Shown: piece after piece, positions 7,255-15,569 of the stretch
How the letters are laid out: each line of letters opens with the position of its first letter
How positions within the stretch are numbered: the first letter of the stretch is position 1
Assembly (NCBI GenBank): GCA_030681475.1
Contig: JAUXWT010000078.1
Coordinates: forward strand, 1-47,655
Length of the DNA: 47,655 bases
Source: Bacteroidales bacterium
GTDB taxonomy: Bacteria > Bacteroidota > Bacteroidia > Bacteroidales > FEN-979
Direction: 5' to 3'
Notes under the pieces: model-generated
Database searches by the model: none
Seen by the model: the letters and a program-made list of their open reading frames with translations, nothing else
Told to the model about the DNA's origin: nothing
Translations under genes and position numbers: made by a program

Positions 7255-7339
7255 GATTGTTTTTTGCAAATATAAACAATTTCTCAACGTATTGAGATAA
7301 TTTACTCAACATAATGAGTAATTATTACAGCGAATAGGT

Positions 7340-7726
7340 TTAACTGTTTATGGTTGCGGTGTCAACAGCCTGGAAAAAATGGGTCAGTTTGCCGTCCTTT
7401 ACCGTCCATACATGCGTGGCATTGGCTTTAAACTGTTTACCGGTGGCTTTATTGGTTCCCTGATAGTAACCAACCATGACCACCTTATCCCCGGCACCGA
7501 ATATTTCGTTCGCCGCGATGTTGAAGCCGTCAAAATGTACGGGGAGGTTCATGAAAACATTTGTTACAACTGCTTCATGTCCTCTGAAAATACCATCGCC
7601 TGTGATAAATGGCATTCCTTTGCATTCGTGCCATTCAATCTGAGGGTCGAACAGCGCCAGAACGCCCGGGACATTGCCTGTTGAAAATTCGGAATACGCC
7701 TGCTTTACTATATCTACATTTGTCAT
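7340..7726 (-). CDS. SnoaL-like (NTF2-fold) protein
   Basis: 128 residues, ATG 7726. The pattern VKQAYSEFSTGNVPGVLALF, then IEWHECKGMPF, then GHEAVVTNVF, and the C-terminal THVWTVKDGKLTHFFQAVDT matches SnoaL-like / ketosteroid-isomerase-related proteins. These are small cone-shaped NTF2-fold domains with varied catalytic or binding roles. Length is normal. No conserved active-site set lets me name a substrate. Single gene. Confidence 0.85.
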   Translation of the reverse strand: MTNVDIVKQAYSEFSTGNVPGVLALFDPQIEWHECKGMPFITGDGIFRGHEAVVTNVFMNLPVHFDGFNIAANEIFGAGDKVVMVGYYQGTNKATGKQFKANATHVWTVKDGKLTHFFQAVDTATINS

Positions 7727-7778
7727 AATGTTGCGGTTAAAGTGTAAAAATTTTGAAAAATATATTATCCGGGTTTAT

Positions 7779-7907
7779 TCACTTCCAATTCAATTCGATT
7801 GAAAAATCGGGCTTCGCCAAAATCTTCACGTCAAACCATGACCCGGTGGGGAACTGCTTGGTTTAGATGCGGTTACGGTATGAAGCTTGTTTCAGAAATT
7901 CAGCCAT
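7779..7907 (-). pseudogene. Possible short gene remnant with in-frame stop
   Basis: The 310-bp gap 7727-8037 has no intact gene. From ATG 7907 the minus strand reads MAEFLKQASYRNRI, TAA, then in the same frame TKQFPTGSWFDVKI...SIELNWK and TGA at 7779. The second half looks protein-like, so this may be a decayed small gene. Support is weak because no family is recognised. Confidence 0.25.
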
Positions 7908-8037
7908 ATTGGTCGCAAAGATGTTTTCGAAACTTAGTATTTAATTTGGTAAAGATATACCTATTTATTGAAATAGTTAAATCCACATTGAAAATCTTGC
8001 AATTTGATTGATCAGTTAATGATTATCCATGATTTAT

Positions 8038-10807
8038 TCATTCTGCTTCGCCTGGCGCCGTTAACTCAACGGTAAAATTCCCTGCCGTGGGATTGGGGTA
8101 GATTTTGAAGAGTGTAGATACGGAACCGGCAGGATTCCTGAGTTTACCAATAACAGCCGGGGGCATTAAAATTGCAGGAGTTACGCAATAGGGACCTGCA
8201 GGTGCAACCATCCCCCATAAATAACCTCCCAAATGCACGGCAGTTCCGGGATAATACAAAATGTTATGCCCGGCAATCATCGTAACATTGCCTCCGTCAG
8301 GTACGATGAAGGAGTTTCCGTTTGCGGCGACAGAAATGGTTTGTGTAGCGTTATAACAGGCTGTTCCTGTGGTTGTTCCGGTTGCCTGTGTATTGGTTGG
8401 CGTTCCGATCACCACTGTGTAATCCTCAACCTCACCCATATACCCATCTGCTCCGCAGGGAGAGATCGCTCCTCCGTTATAGGTTGCCCTGATCCTCATG
8501 CGTGTAACTCCGGTCGTTGCATCGGCCGGAATGGTAATGGTTGCACCTGAAAGCTGCGACAACTGCGGCGGATGAGCCAGCAATAACTGTTCTCCCTGAT
8601 CGGTAAAAGAACCGTTGTTATTTAAATCGATCCACATGGCAATACCCATCGAAGGGGAGTTGGTATAACTCAGGTCAACAAAGATCGGATATGCCACATT
8701 CCGGTCAAGTTCGGTGAGAAACGCTGATGAAAAATCGGAATATCCCGAAGGTGGGAACCCGTTGGTGGTATTATCGATGTCTTTCAGTTTTACACGCGAA
8801 ATCCAGGCATAATCGTATGCATGAGAAGCCGAACAGTAGGAAGTCGTTGACGGTGCATATACTTTGATGTAATTTTCAACAGTTTTCGTATCTGTTATGG
8901 ATGGTGCCTTCCCTGTAACGGTCAGTGATACAGGATATTCACCGGCAGAATTATAGGTAACTGATGGATTTAACCCGGAAGAAACGGGTGGTGATCCGCC
9001 TGAAAATGACCACGTGTAACCTTTTATATATCCATGGGATAATGAGATAAAATTGACCGGATTTCCGGTGAGGGCGATTCTATGGTCAGCAGTAAAATCT
9101 GCCGCCGGATTCTCCGGAACAGCCGGATCACGCAACGAACCCAGGATGTGAAAATTGGCAGTTGGCACATTCCCCGGGTGGGTAATGTCGGTCACATATC
9201 CAACTATATAGTCAAAATTATTAATGTATGGATCATTATACAGTAGGGTCAGGAGGGTGTCCAGTGCAAGGTTTACACTGATTGCCACCTCAGTGTTGTT
9301 GGTTGCAGTTCCACTTCCGGTGATGGTACCTGAAATCCTGAATCTGGCAATTAATGAAGTGGCCTCACCGGTAACGGTTACATTTGTCATGGTGGTAATC
9401 GCGGTGAATTCGTCATGAATATCGTTCAACAAGGCGATGACCAGGTTTTGATCGTTTGTCCAGTTTGTGTTTATCTGCCACGCAGGAATAATATCATTAT
9501 AAACATCAGTCAAAAAGGATTGCCATTGTGCTTGTGCCGCCGGACTGTTCTTCAATACATTGACGACACTGTCAAATCCAACGATATTGTTGCTTCTTGT
9601 CAGGTCATTGAAAAGCTTGATTTTCCCGTAGTCGTTTTTATACCAGTTAAACCACACTAAATTTCCATAAGGATAATAGATCGAACCGGCCTGGCCATAG
9701 TAGGAGGTCAGCACATCCGACAATGAGGGCCAACCGGGGTAATCATATTTCATCCGGTTTACGGTTGATTGTTTGAGCTTTATTCCTTCATAATCGCTGG
9801 AGGCACACAGGAACTCCGCATGTCCTTCTTCATACCAGGTGAGTCTGTTATTCTCATAAAAAGGATTCACGCCCCAAAAACCGGGGATTAAAAATCTTCC
9901 CTGCAAATAGTGGTTAAATTCATGACGGAAAAGTTCTTCCAGGGATAAACTGTAGGTAGCCGGCCTGTCCCAGGTATAAAACTCAGCGCGCTGTTCCAGG
10001 TACATTCCCCCGTTATTGGTCGAAATGCCATAAAGGAAAGGGGCATAGTCATCATACGCCTCCTTTGATTCGAATACGATCGACGTCAACCTGGCGTTGG
10101 TATCCCCGGAACAGGCTGATCTGTCTGTGCCAGCCTGAATAATTGTGCCTGCGTTTGCCTTGTGGCATAATATAAATTATCGGCGACATCTCCGGGAAAT
10201 TTGGCTTGAAATACCAGGTTACTGTCATTATAATTGTACGTGTTCGGAAATAACATGTTTTTCACCTCCTGCCTTAACTCCTCTTCATCTTCACAAAGAT
10301 CGTATTCAAGACATTTCCCGGCATTGTTTATTGCAATGACGGCAGTTAACCAATTTTTGTGCAAACGGGGGAATAATCCGCAAACAGCGGCCAGATAAAG
10401 ACATACCTGGTCTTTAAACAGATCCTTTGTGGCCACCCTCGCCAGTTCCAGGATGGCGTTATCCTGGTAAAGATAATTGATATCGGCATTGTTCATGATC
10501 TCTGTGTCGGTTGCCACACTTCCCCATAACTGAATGAAAACAGTGTCATTGGCAACTGCGTTTAAATAGGCTATATCATTATTTACACATCGCCTTTGTG
10601 TGCTTGAGGTAAATAGTCAATATTCCGGTCAGGCGGGGTTTGATTGCGATGGTCCTTGTTAAAATCAATAGAGCGGACGAAAGGTAAATTTTCAATCTGT
10701 GTTTTGGTCTGAGGCTTTGTTGGCGGATGATATTGTGAGAAACCGTTATTTACCCCAAGGATAAATACGGCCAAAAGAGTAACAAGAGAAAAAGCAGCTT
10801 TTTTCAT
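8038..10807 (-). pseudogene. Broken M9 collagenase-like T9SS protease
   Basis: Three consecutive minus-strand frames form one gene. Frame 1 (10807-10583) gives a signal peptide (MKKAAFSLVTLLAVFILGV...FSQ). Frame 2 (about 10595-10086) starts with no proper ATG and contains the helical region before the protease. Frame 3 (about 10105-8038) has the zinc motif HEFNHYLQGR, the downstream WYEEGHAEF, and the LYGISTNNGGMY stretch typical of M9 collagenases. A PKD domain and a GEVED domain (YCSASHAYDY...GEVEDYTV) follow. The second shift sits at a CCCC run (10104-10107); one more base would restore frame. The sorting domain stops after IYPNPTAGNFTVELTAP, so about 50 residues are missing. Either decay or assembly error; the lost tail argues for decay. 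Confidence 0.75.
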
Positions 10808-10840
10808 ACCATGTGTTTAATAAAATGGATGTAACCGCGT

Positions 10841-11803
10841 TCAGATTGTCTGACGGGCAGACATATACTCCGCCATGATCTCGCGGACAATGTCACCGGC
10901 AGGTTTGATATTGCCGATCAATGCGGCAACCTGGCCGATCTCAAGTTCACCCTCATCGGTGTCGCCCTCGAACATGCCGAGTTTTGCACGGCCTTTGCCG
11001 AGCAGGCCCTTCAATTCCTCCGGGGAGGCTCCTTCATCTTCCAACTGCTGAACCTGCCGGAAAAAGGGATTTCTGAGCAGTCGCACCGGCATGACCTTTT
11101 TCAGCGCCAGCATGGTGCCGCCATCTCCGGCTTCCACTATTTTTTGCTTGAACCCGGGATGGGCTGATGATTCCACAGAGGCCACAAAGCGGCTGCCCAC
11201 CTGCACTCCGTCGGCGCCAAGGATCATGGCGGCGAGCATGCCGCGTCCGCTTGCGATGCCCCCGGCTGCAAGAAGCGGTAATTTAACCGCCTGCCTGATC
11301 AGCGGAATGAGTGTGAAGGTGGTTGTCTCCTCCTTCCCGTTATGGCCGCCGGCCTCAAATCCTTCTGCAACGATGGCATCCACGCCCGATTGCTCGCATT
11401 TCAGGGCTGACTTAACATTGGCAATCACGTGTACAACAGTAATTCCATGCTGTTTCAACACCGGGGTCCAGGTGGCCGGGTTTCCTGCAGAAGAAAATAC
11501 GATCTTTACTCCTTCGCGGATGATCACGTCGAATTGTTCATCAACACGGCTGTAGATCAGCGGCACATTTACGCCAAATGGTTTGTCCGTAGCTGCTTTG
11601 CATTTCCGGATGTGGATTTCAAGAACTTCTGGTGTCATCGACCCTGCGCCGATCAGCCCGAGTCCGCCGGCATTGCTTACCGCCGATGCAAGCCGCCACC
11701 CGCTGCACCAGATCATCCCGGCCTGAATAATGGGGAATTCAATGCTAAATAAAGATGTTGTCCGGTTATACAATAAATTACTGTTTTTTTTCTTTGCAAT
11801 CAT
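10841..11803 (-). CDS. Nitronate monooxygenase / FabK-like flavoprotein
   Basis: 320 residues, ATG 11803. A TIM-barrel FMN enzyme of the nitronate monooxygenase / 2-nitropropane dioxygenase family. Seen: FPIIQAGMIWCSG at the first strand, SNAGGLGLIG, the EGFEAGGHNG motif with the family histidine, LAAGGIASGRG, and DGVQVGSRFVAS for phosphate binding. FabK enoyl-ACP reductases share most of these motifs, so the activity could be either. It follows the thiolase gene on the same strand, separated by a hairpin repeat, and probably belongs to the acyl-CoA cluster. The lineage's true substrate is unknown. Confidence 0.88.
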   Translation of the reverse strand: MIAKKKNSNLLYNRTTSLFSIEFPIIQAGMIWCSGWRLASAVSNAGGLGLIGAGSMTPEVLEIHIRKCKAATDKPFGVNVPLIYSRVDEQFDVIIREGVKIVFSSAGNPATWTPVLKQHGITVVHVIANVKSALKCEQSGVDAIVAEGFEAGGHNGKEETTTFTLIPLIRQAVKLPLLAAGGIASGRGMLAAMILGADGVQVGSRFVASVESSAHPGFKQKIVEAGDGGTMLALKKVMPVRLLRNPFFRQVQQLEDEGASPEELKGLLGKGRAKLGMFEGDTDEGELEIGQVAALIGNIKPAGDIVREIMAEYMSARQTI

Positions 11804-11810
11804 CTGTCAC

Positions 11811-11934
11811 CACAATAGTCACAGTAGGACACATAGAAAGTCACAGTAGGTTCATTTTGAAGTGTCGAAAACACGATCAGGCTGACACCAATATCTAATG
11901 TGTTTATCTACTGTGACCTACTGTGCCTATTGTG
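11811..11934. repeat. Long imperfect inverted repeat (CACAGTAGG family), copy 1
   Basis: The left arm 11811-11837 (CACAATAGTCACAGTAGGA...) pairs with the right arm 11908-11934, whose complement reads CACAATAGGCACAGTAGGT..., around a ~70-nt middle. The word CACAGTAGG also repeats within the left half. A second copy lies at 21037-21134. Here it separates the thiolase stop from the nitronate monooxygenase start. Confidence 0.8.
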
Positions 11935-11962
11935 TTAAACAATGGTTAAATGTCCTGAAATG

Positions 11963-13198
11963 CTATGCTCCTTTTTTGTAAACGATCGATACCAGCGACT
12001 TATCATCCCCGCCCATGTTAACGGTCAGACCGAACGGGCGGTCGGCGGGGATTTCAACCTGTGCGTCGCCGGCTTTTCCGGTGAGTTGTTCTAGGATAGT
12101 CACGGCCTGGTGAACCCCGGTGCCGCCGGTGGGATGTCCCCAGCCGATCAGTCCGCCGGTAGTGTTAATCGGCACCCGTCCGTTCCGCGCGGTATTTCCT
12201 TCGAGGATGAAATCAGCGCCTTTGCCCTTTTCTGCAAAGCCGATAGCTTCCATGCACATCAGGCCGGCAATGGTAAAGCAGTCATGGATTTCGGCAGTAC
12301 CGATCTGGTCGCGTGTAATCCCCGCGGTGGCCAATGCTTTTTTAACCGCTTCTTTTGTCGTGGACAGTTCAGTGGGATCCACCGGAGGTTTGGTGATGTC
12401 CTCTTCGATTTGTCCCCAACCTTTTACTTCAACCGCTTCGCTGGCAGGGATGCCGCAGCGTTTCAATCCTTCCTCCGAAACGATTGCGATGGCAGAGGCG
12501 CCATCGGAAACTTTTGAACAATCAAACACATTCAGGTTATCAATAAATGCCTTGCCGTTTGGCTCCATCAGGCCAAGTTCTTCCAAATCCTCCACGGTAT
12601 TGTGATACTCCTGCGCTGTAGGGCAAAGCCGGGCATTTTCAATGGCATTACGGAACCAGCGGGCCAAAGCAAGGCGGGTCTTATCCCTGCCATATTTTTC
12701 AAAATAGGATCCTGCGCGGTCGCTGAATTGTCCCGGGAAAAAATAGGCATGGCCGGCTTTTCGGTTCTTGAACCAGCCGGCTCCGGCGAGATAGTCGGCG
12801 CAATAGATGGCCTTCACCGTGTTCTGAACCTCTACGCCAATTACCAGCACAACCTCAGCGGTTTCGGCGAGCACGCTTTTAATGCCGCTCATCAGCGCCA
12901 ATCCACCGGTGGCACAGGCCCCTTCAACACGGATTGCCGGTTTGTAGCGCAGCCCTTCATCCACATAGGGAAAAAATGCGGCAAGGTTTGCCTGGCGGTT
13001 GAACCGGGAGGCCATGAAATTACCGATCACGCATTCGTCGACGTTTTTTGCCCCGCCAATTTGTTTCAGGGTTCCCTGCCCGGCTTCCTTGATATAATCT
13101 TCCAATCCGGGACGCTCCTTTTTAGGGCTGAACTCTTTACGGCCGGTTCCCATGGAGAGGGTGTTGTATCCGGCGATCATATATACTTTTCTTCTCAT
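11963..13198 (-). CDS. Thiolase (SCP2-like acyl-CoA acetyltransferase)
   Basis: 411 residues, ATG 13198. Thiolases join or split acyl-CoA by one acetyl unit. The nucleophile motif is RVEGACATGG (Cys near 94). TAEIHDCFTIA and the GWGHPTGGTG histidine motif are present. The second-Cys block, usually CxGGG near the C-terminus, reads VNMGGDDKS, with no Cys. That is the SCP2/sterol-carrier-like thiolase pattern rather than the classical FadA/AtoB one. It is third in a four-gene minus-strand run with enoyl-CoA hydratase and 3-hydroxyacyl-CoA dehydrogenase upstream, fitting the last step of beta-oxidation or its reverse. Confidence 0.9.
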   Translation of the reverse strand: MRRKVYMIAGYNTLSMGTGRKEFSPKKERPGLEDYIKEAGQGTLKQIGGAKNVDECVIGNFMASRFNRQANLAAFFPYVDEGLRYKPAIRVEGACATGGLALMSGIKSVLAETAEVVLVIGVEVQNTVKAIYCADYLAGAGWFKNRKAGHAYFFPGQFSDRAGSYFEKYGRDKTRLALARWFRNAIENARLCPTAQEYHNTVEDLEELGLMEPNGKAFIDNLNVFDCSKVSDGASAIAIVSEEGLKRCGIPASEAVEVKGWGQIEEDITKPPVDPTELSTTKEAVKKALATAGITRDQIGTAEIHDCFTIAGLMCMEAIGFAEKGKGADFILEGNTARNGRVPINTTGGLIGWGHPTGGTGVHQAVTILEQLTGKAGDAQVEIPADRPFGLTVNMGGDDKSLVSIVYKKGA

Positions 13199-13243
13199 TT
13201 TTATTTCTTTTTACCCCTGTACCGGGGGATGATTAACTTTTTT

Positions 13244-13267
13244 TACCGCAGACGCAGAGACGCGAAG
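13244..13267. repeat. CAGACGCAGAGACGC short repeat
   Basis: The thiolase/dehydrogenase gap contains ACCGCAGACGCAGAGACGCG, a simple word array of the CGCAGAGACGCAGAG type that I recognise from intergenic regions of many uncultured bacteria. Nothing else is seen in this gap. Confidence 0.45.
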
Positions 13268-13290
13268 TAGCAACCACCTGCTGGCAAATC

Positions 13291-14625
13291 TTAATTTAAA
13301 TAACTGTTGATCGGGCCATATGCGTGGAAAAAGCCTGTGAGCAAAACCGTGTTCACATCGTTTTCGTTCATCGCGACCCCGGAGCTGATCAATTGTTTGC
13401 CGATGGCACACGATCGGGTTGCATATGCTTTTGAAAGTTCAGCGCCCAGGCCGGTAGCCGATTTCAACTGAATGAAGTAGCTCTGCAGGATTTCATCTTT
13501 GGATTTATTTCCAACGACTGATTTCCAGGCCGGTGGAACAGGCATCGTACCCAGTTTTTCATCCACCTTTGATTGAAATTCGCTCATGGCAACATAATCT
13601 TTTTTGCCGGGATCGTATATGGCGACGGGTCGTCCCTTCTCGTATTTCAGGATTCCATCTTTCTGCGATCCGTCTGAGTACTGGCCCCCTTTTACGCCAA
13701 GTGCAAGAAACTTGTCAAGCAATGGACTGTGAAGATCTTCATTTGGCAGGTAAGGATTCATGACCGACATGATGAAGCTGCACACATCTACCCCGACATA
13801 GTCGATGAGTTGAAAAATTCCCATAGGACGAACAAGGTAATCCTGGCTGATCTTATTGAGGGCATACACCGCTTCGGCGAATGAAAATTCTTTGCTGAGT
13901 TTATCCACTTCGGCAGTGGCATGCAGGATATCTCGCATGAAATGACCATTGCCGATAAATCCGGCCTTATCATGTGAAGGAACGACGACCTTCCGGAGAT
14001 TTTTCGCGTATTGCCGTGCAAAGGCATCCACCTCGGGTAGGGTATGTTCTGCCTTGATGATCTCAACCAGTTTCTGAACGGCTGGCGGATTGTAAAAATG
14101 GAATCCGACGATGCGGCCTTTGAGACCGGCGCCTTCGTCGAGTTTGGTGATCGGAATGGAGGAGGTGTTGGTAAAAAACCAGGGCTGATTGGGATTGTTG
14201 GCCGAGATTTTGGAAAAGATGTCGATTTTCATCTCCGGATCTTCCTTGATGGCTTCGAATATCATGGTGGAATTGTAAGTGGCCTCTAAACGCGTGGTGG
14301 TTCTGACGAGGCTGATCACATCGAAAATATATTGATCGATGATCTCGTCGTTGTCGATCAGATCGGCACGGTCGGCATATACTTTCCGCAGGCCAACCAC
14401 CTTTTTTTCGGCCAGTTTCAACACCTGGGCTTTGAGGTATTTCATAACTCCTGCCAGGGCTTCATCGGAAACATCAATGGCATTTAGCACAAAGGGTTTG
14501 CCTTTGTTTTCGGGTTTCATGCTGATGTCGGCCATCTCCACCGCGGTGAGCAGCAGGATACCGCTTCCCATTTTTCCGGCAGCCCCCAGCACAGACACAT
14601 GTTGTAATCGTTCTTCGTAGGACAT
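13291..14625 (-). CDS. 3-hydroxyacyl-CoA dehydrogenase
   Basis: 444 residues from ATG 14625; a 13-residue extension (14664) lies in the hairpin-containing gap and is rejected. It oxidises 3-hydroxyacyl-CoA to 3-ketoacyl-CoA with NAD. The NAD-binding start is HVSVLGAAGKMGSGI, and FTNTSSIPITKL followed by IVGFHFYNPPAVQKLVEII is the classical active-site region with the catalytic His. SHDKAGFIGNGHFMRDI replaces the usual KDTPGFIVNR. A C-terminal domain has RPMGIFQLIDYVGVDVC. At 444 residues it is much longer than Hbd-type enzymes (~285) and carries a second C-terminal helical unit. Second in the acyl-CoA run. Confidence 0.9.
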   Translation of the reverse strand: MSYEERLQHVSVLGAAGKMGSGILLLTAVEMADISMKPENKGKPFVLNAIDVSDEALAGVMKYLKAQVLKLAEKKVVGLRKVYADRADLIDNDEIIDQYIFDVISLVRTTTRLEATYNSTMIFEAIKEDPEMKIDIFSKISANNPNQPWFFTNTSSIPITKLDEGAGLKGRIVGFHFYNPPAVQKLVEIIKAEHTLPEVDAFARQYAKNLRKVVVPSHDKAGFIGNGHFMRDILHATAEVDKLSKEFSFAEAVYALNKISQDYLVRPMGIFQLIDYVGVDVCSFIMSVMNPYLPNEDLHSPLLDKFLALGVKGGQYSDGSQKDGILKYEKGRPVAIYDPGKKDYVAMSEFQSKVDEKLGTMPVPPAWKSVVGNKSKDEILQSYFIQLKSATGLGAELSKAYATRSCAIGKQLISSGVAMNENDVNTVLLTGFFHAYGPINSYLN

Positions 14626-14658
14626 AGTTTTTTTATTTTGGGTTAATAATGACCTTTC

Positions 14659-14692
14659 CCCCACCCCTTCGTGGGGAGGGGCAGGGGTGGGG
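14659..14692. repeat. CCCCACCCC hairpin between hydratase and dehydrogenase genes
   Basis: A perfect 9-bp inverted repeat, CCCCACCCC (14659-14667) and GGGGTGGGG (14684-14692), surrounds TTCGTGGGGAGGGGCA. It fills the gap between two operon genes, 3 nt past the hydratase stop. In RNA it could form a very stable stem or a G-quadruplex and could affect expression of the downstream genes. Confidence 0.7.
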
Positions 14693-14695
14693 TGT

Positions 14696-15469
14696 CTAAT
14701 TCCAGTTAGGTTTACGTTTTTCGAGGAATGCTTTCATTCCTTCTTTGGTTGCTTCGTTGTCGAATTGTTTTCCGAATTCGATGGCTTCCGTTTCGGATGC
14801 TTTTTGAAAATCCATGGAAATCCCTTCACGAATGAGCTTTTTCGAAACAGGAACGGCCTGGGAGCCATTGCCGGCAATTTTTGCAGCAAGTTTCATCACT
14901 TCTTCCATCAACGATTCCGGCTCCGTTACCTTTTGAACAAGTCCGATCCGCAAGGCATCCTCGGCCGAAATGGTATCGGCGGTCAGTATCATGTACAATG
15001 CATTGCCAAGACCGGTTATTCTGGATAAACGCTGTGTTGCTGCATACCCCGGGATCATGCCCAGGTTCATTTCAGGTTGTCCGAATTTCGCAAGTTTGCT
15101 GGCAATGCGGAAGTCGCAGGCCATGGCCAGTTCACAGCCACCCCCCAGCGCATATCCGTTAACGGCCGCGATGACAGGGATTTTAATTAGTTCCAGCCGG
15201 TCGAAAGTCCGTTGGCCAAAAGTTGAAAAGGCATAGCCCTCGTCGGAATTCATATGCACCATTTCGGCAATATCGGCGCCTGCCACAAATGCTTTTCCCT
15301 CGCCGGTAATCACCAGCGCCTTTACATCTTGACGAGGCTCAAGGTCATCGAGGAAATGGTTGAACTCTTTAAAAAAATCAGTATTCAGTGCATTCAGCGC
15401 GGCAGGCCGGCTAATCGTCACCACGGCAATGCGGTCAGCGATCTGGATTTTAAGGATTTGATAATTCAT
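14696..15469 (-). CDS. Enoyl-CoA hydratase (crotonase family)
   Basis: 257 residues, ATG 15469, normal family length. It hydrates 2-enoyl-CoA to 3-hydroxyacyl-CoA. The oxyanion-hole region is KAFVAGADIAEM, and both catalytic glutamates are present, in ALGGGCELAMACDFRIAS and FGQPEMNLGMIPG. The usual GGTQRL following is AATQRL here (YAATQRLSRI). It is first of the minus-strand run hydratase, dehydrogenase, thiolase, nitronate monooxygenase. The missing pieces for a complete pathway (acyl-CoA dehydrogenase, ligase) are not in the window. Confidence 0.93.
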   Translation of the reverse strand: MNYQILKIQIADRIAVVTISRPAALNALNTDFFKEFNHFLDDLEPRQDVKALVITGEGKAFVAGADIAEMVHMNSDEGYAFSTFGQRTFDRLELIKIPVIAAVNGYALGGGCELAMACDFRIASKLAKFGQPEMNLGMIPGYAATQRLSRITGLGNALYMILTADTISAEDALRIGLVQKVTEPESLMEEVMKLAAKIAGNGSQAVPVSKKLIREGISMDFQKASETEAIEFGKQFDNEATKEGMKAFLEKRKPNWN

Positions 15470-15569
15470 GGTAGTTTAATTTACAGTCAGTGGATTTCAG
15501 CGACCTAAATTAGGATTTTTTTTTGACACGTTTCACACGATTCTTAAAAAAAGCGAAAAAATCTGTGAT

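Noticed and set aside
12110-12605. Long plus-strand frames antisense to the thiolase
   Set aside because: Shadow frames in GC-rich coding sequence; the minus-strand thiolase is unambiguous.
15510-15535. Terminator at CCTAAATTAGG followed by a T run
   Set aside because: The palindrome leaves a one-base loop, so it cannot fold; on the minus strand it more likely resembles a TAnnTTTG-type box before the hydratase gene.
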